A DNA stretch of 14,862 bases from the NCBI GenBank assembly GCA_002359055.1, contig DEQC01000022.1:5223-20084 (forward strand), in the 5' to 3' direction. This DNA comes from Flavobacteriales bacterium UBA3376 (GTDB lineage: Bacteria; Bacteroidota; Bacteroidia; Flavobacteriales; Weeksellaceae). Positions 14,744 through 14,862 of the stretch are shown one piece after another. Position 1 is the first letter of the stretch, and each line of letters starts with the position of its first letter. A program made the position numbers and the translations under genes. The notes below the pieces were generated by a model. That model saw only the letters and a list, made by a program, of their open reading frames with translations. It made no database searches and was not told where the DNA came from.

Positions 14744-14862
14744 TTGTCTTTTTGTCGTTCGTTTCTATTTGGTACGGTCGTTCTTAGGGTGACACATAAC
14801 ATTAGTATATCGGACACTTTCATCCAGTTTATTGCGGATATATTCCTTATGGACGCTGTGTC
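14744..14862. other. Upstream region of the DUF262 gene
   Basis: No gene is seen here. The minus-strand promoter of the DUF262 gene should lie here, but I find no TTG/TAnnTTTG pair with proper spacing. The region holds the right inverted repeat (14786-14801). Beyond it, sequence such as TAGTATATCGGACAC may belong to a neighbouring element outside the window. Confidence 0.4.
14786..14801. repeat. Right inverted repeat of the DUF262 gene cassette
   Basis: AGGGTGACACATAACA matches the reverse complement of 12926-12942 except for one substitution and one missing base. It lies 42 bases upstream of the DUF262 start. No target-site duplication next to the pair was obvious. Confidence 0.55.

Overview
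The DNA is AT-rich, its start codons lack clear Shine-Dalgarno sequences, and the protein families present (DUF3644, DUF488 fusion, TrlF-like PHP-ATPase, DUF6929) together suggest a member of the Bacteroidota, probably Flavobacteriia or a near relative. I cannot name a genus. The window is an accessory region: two anti-phage or restriction modules separated by a short stretch of small ordinary genes.

Module 1 (about 148-10894) is a six-gene minus-strand operon, read from high to low coordinates: a small XRE-type regulator (10741-10529), a single-polypeptide type ISP restriction-modification enzyme (10532-5622), a PHP/ABC-type ATPase of TrlF type (5603-2811), a DUF488 protein with an extra N-terminal domain (2770-1886), an unnamed 268-residue protein ending in a sliding-clamp-like motif QLKLF (1884-1078), and a DUF3644 protein (1076-219). 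Most junctions are a 4-bp overlap or 1-bp gap, so the genes are very probably co-transcribed. Imperfect 39/40-bp inverted repeats flank the operon (148-186 and 10855-10894) and may mark cassette ends.

The most informative observation is a 32-bp direct repeat (31/32 identical) bracketing the TrlF-like gene. One copy lies at the start of the DUF488 gene; the other spans the stop of the restriction gene and still carries the first ten codons of DUF488 as a stranded mini-ORF, whose TGA overlaps the TrlF ATG. The simplest reading is that the restriction gene and DUF488 once overlapped directly and the ATPase gene was inserted at that junction, duplicating it.

The middle region (10895-12900) holds repeats and palindromes, two small co-directional hypothetical genes (11877-11241), and a plus-strand DUF6929-like gene that looks truncated and is followed by a bidirectional terminator.

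Module 2 (about 12926-14801) is one minus-strand gene for a DUF262 plus HNH (GmrSD-like) nuclease, flanked by its own 16-17 bp inverted repeats. As a working model, the ISP enzyme restricts unmodified DNA, the regulator times its expression, the ATPase and the three downstream proteins add a second layer or modify the first, and the DUF262 protein is an independent defence gene.
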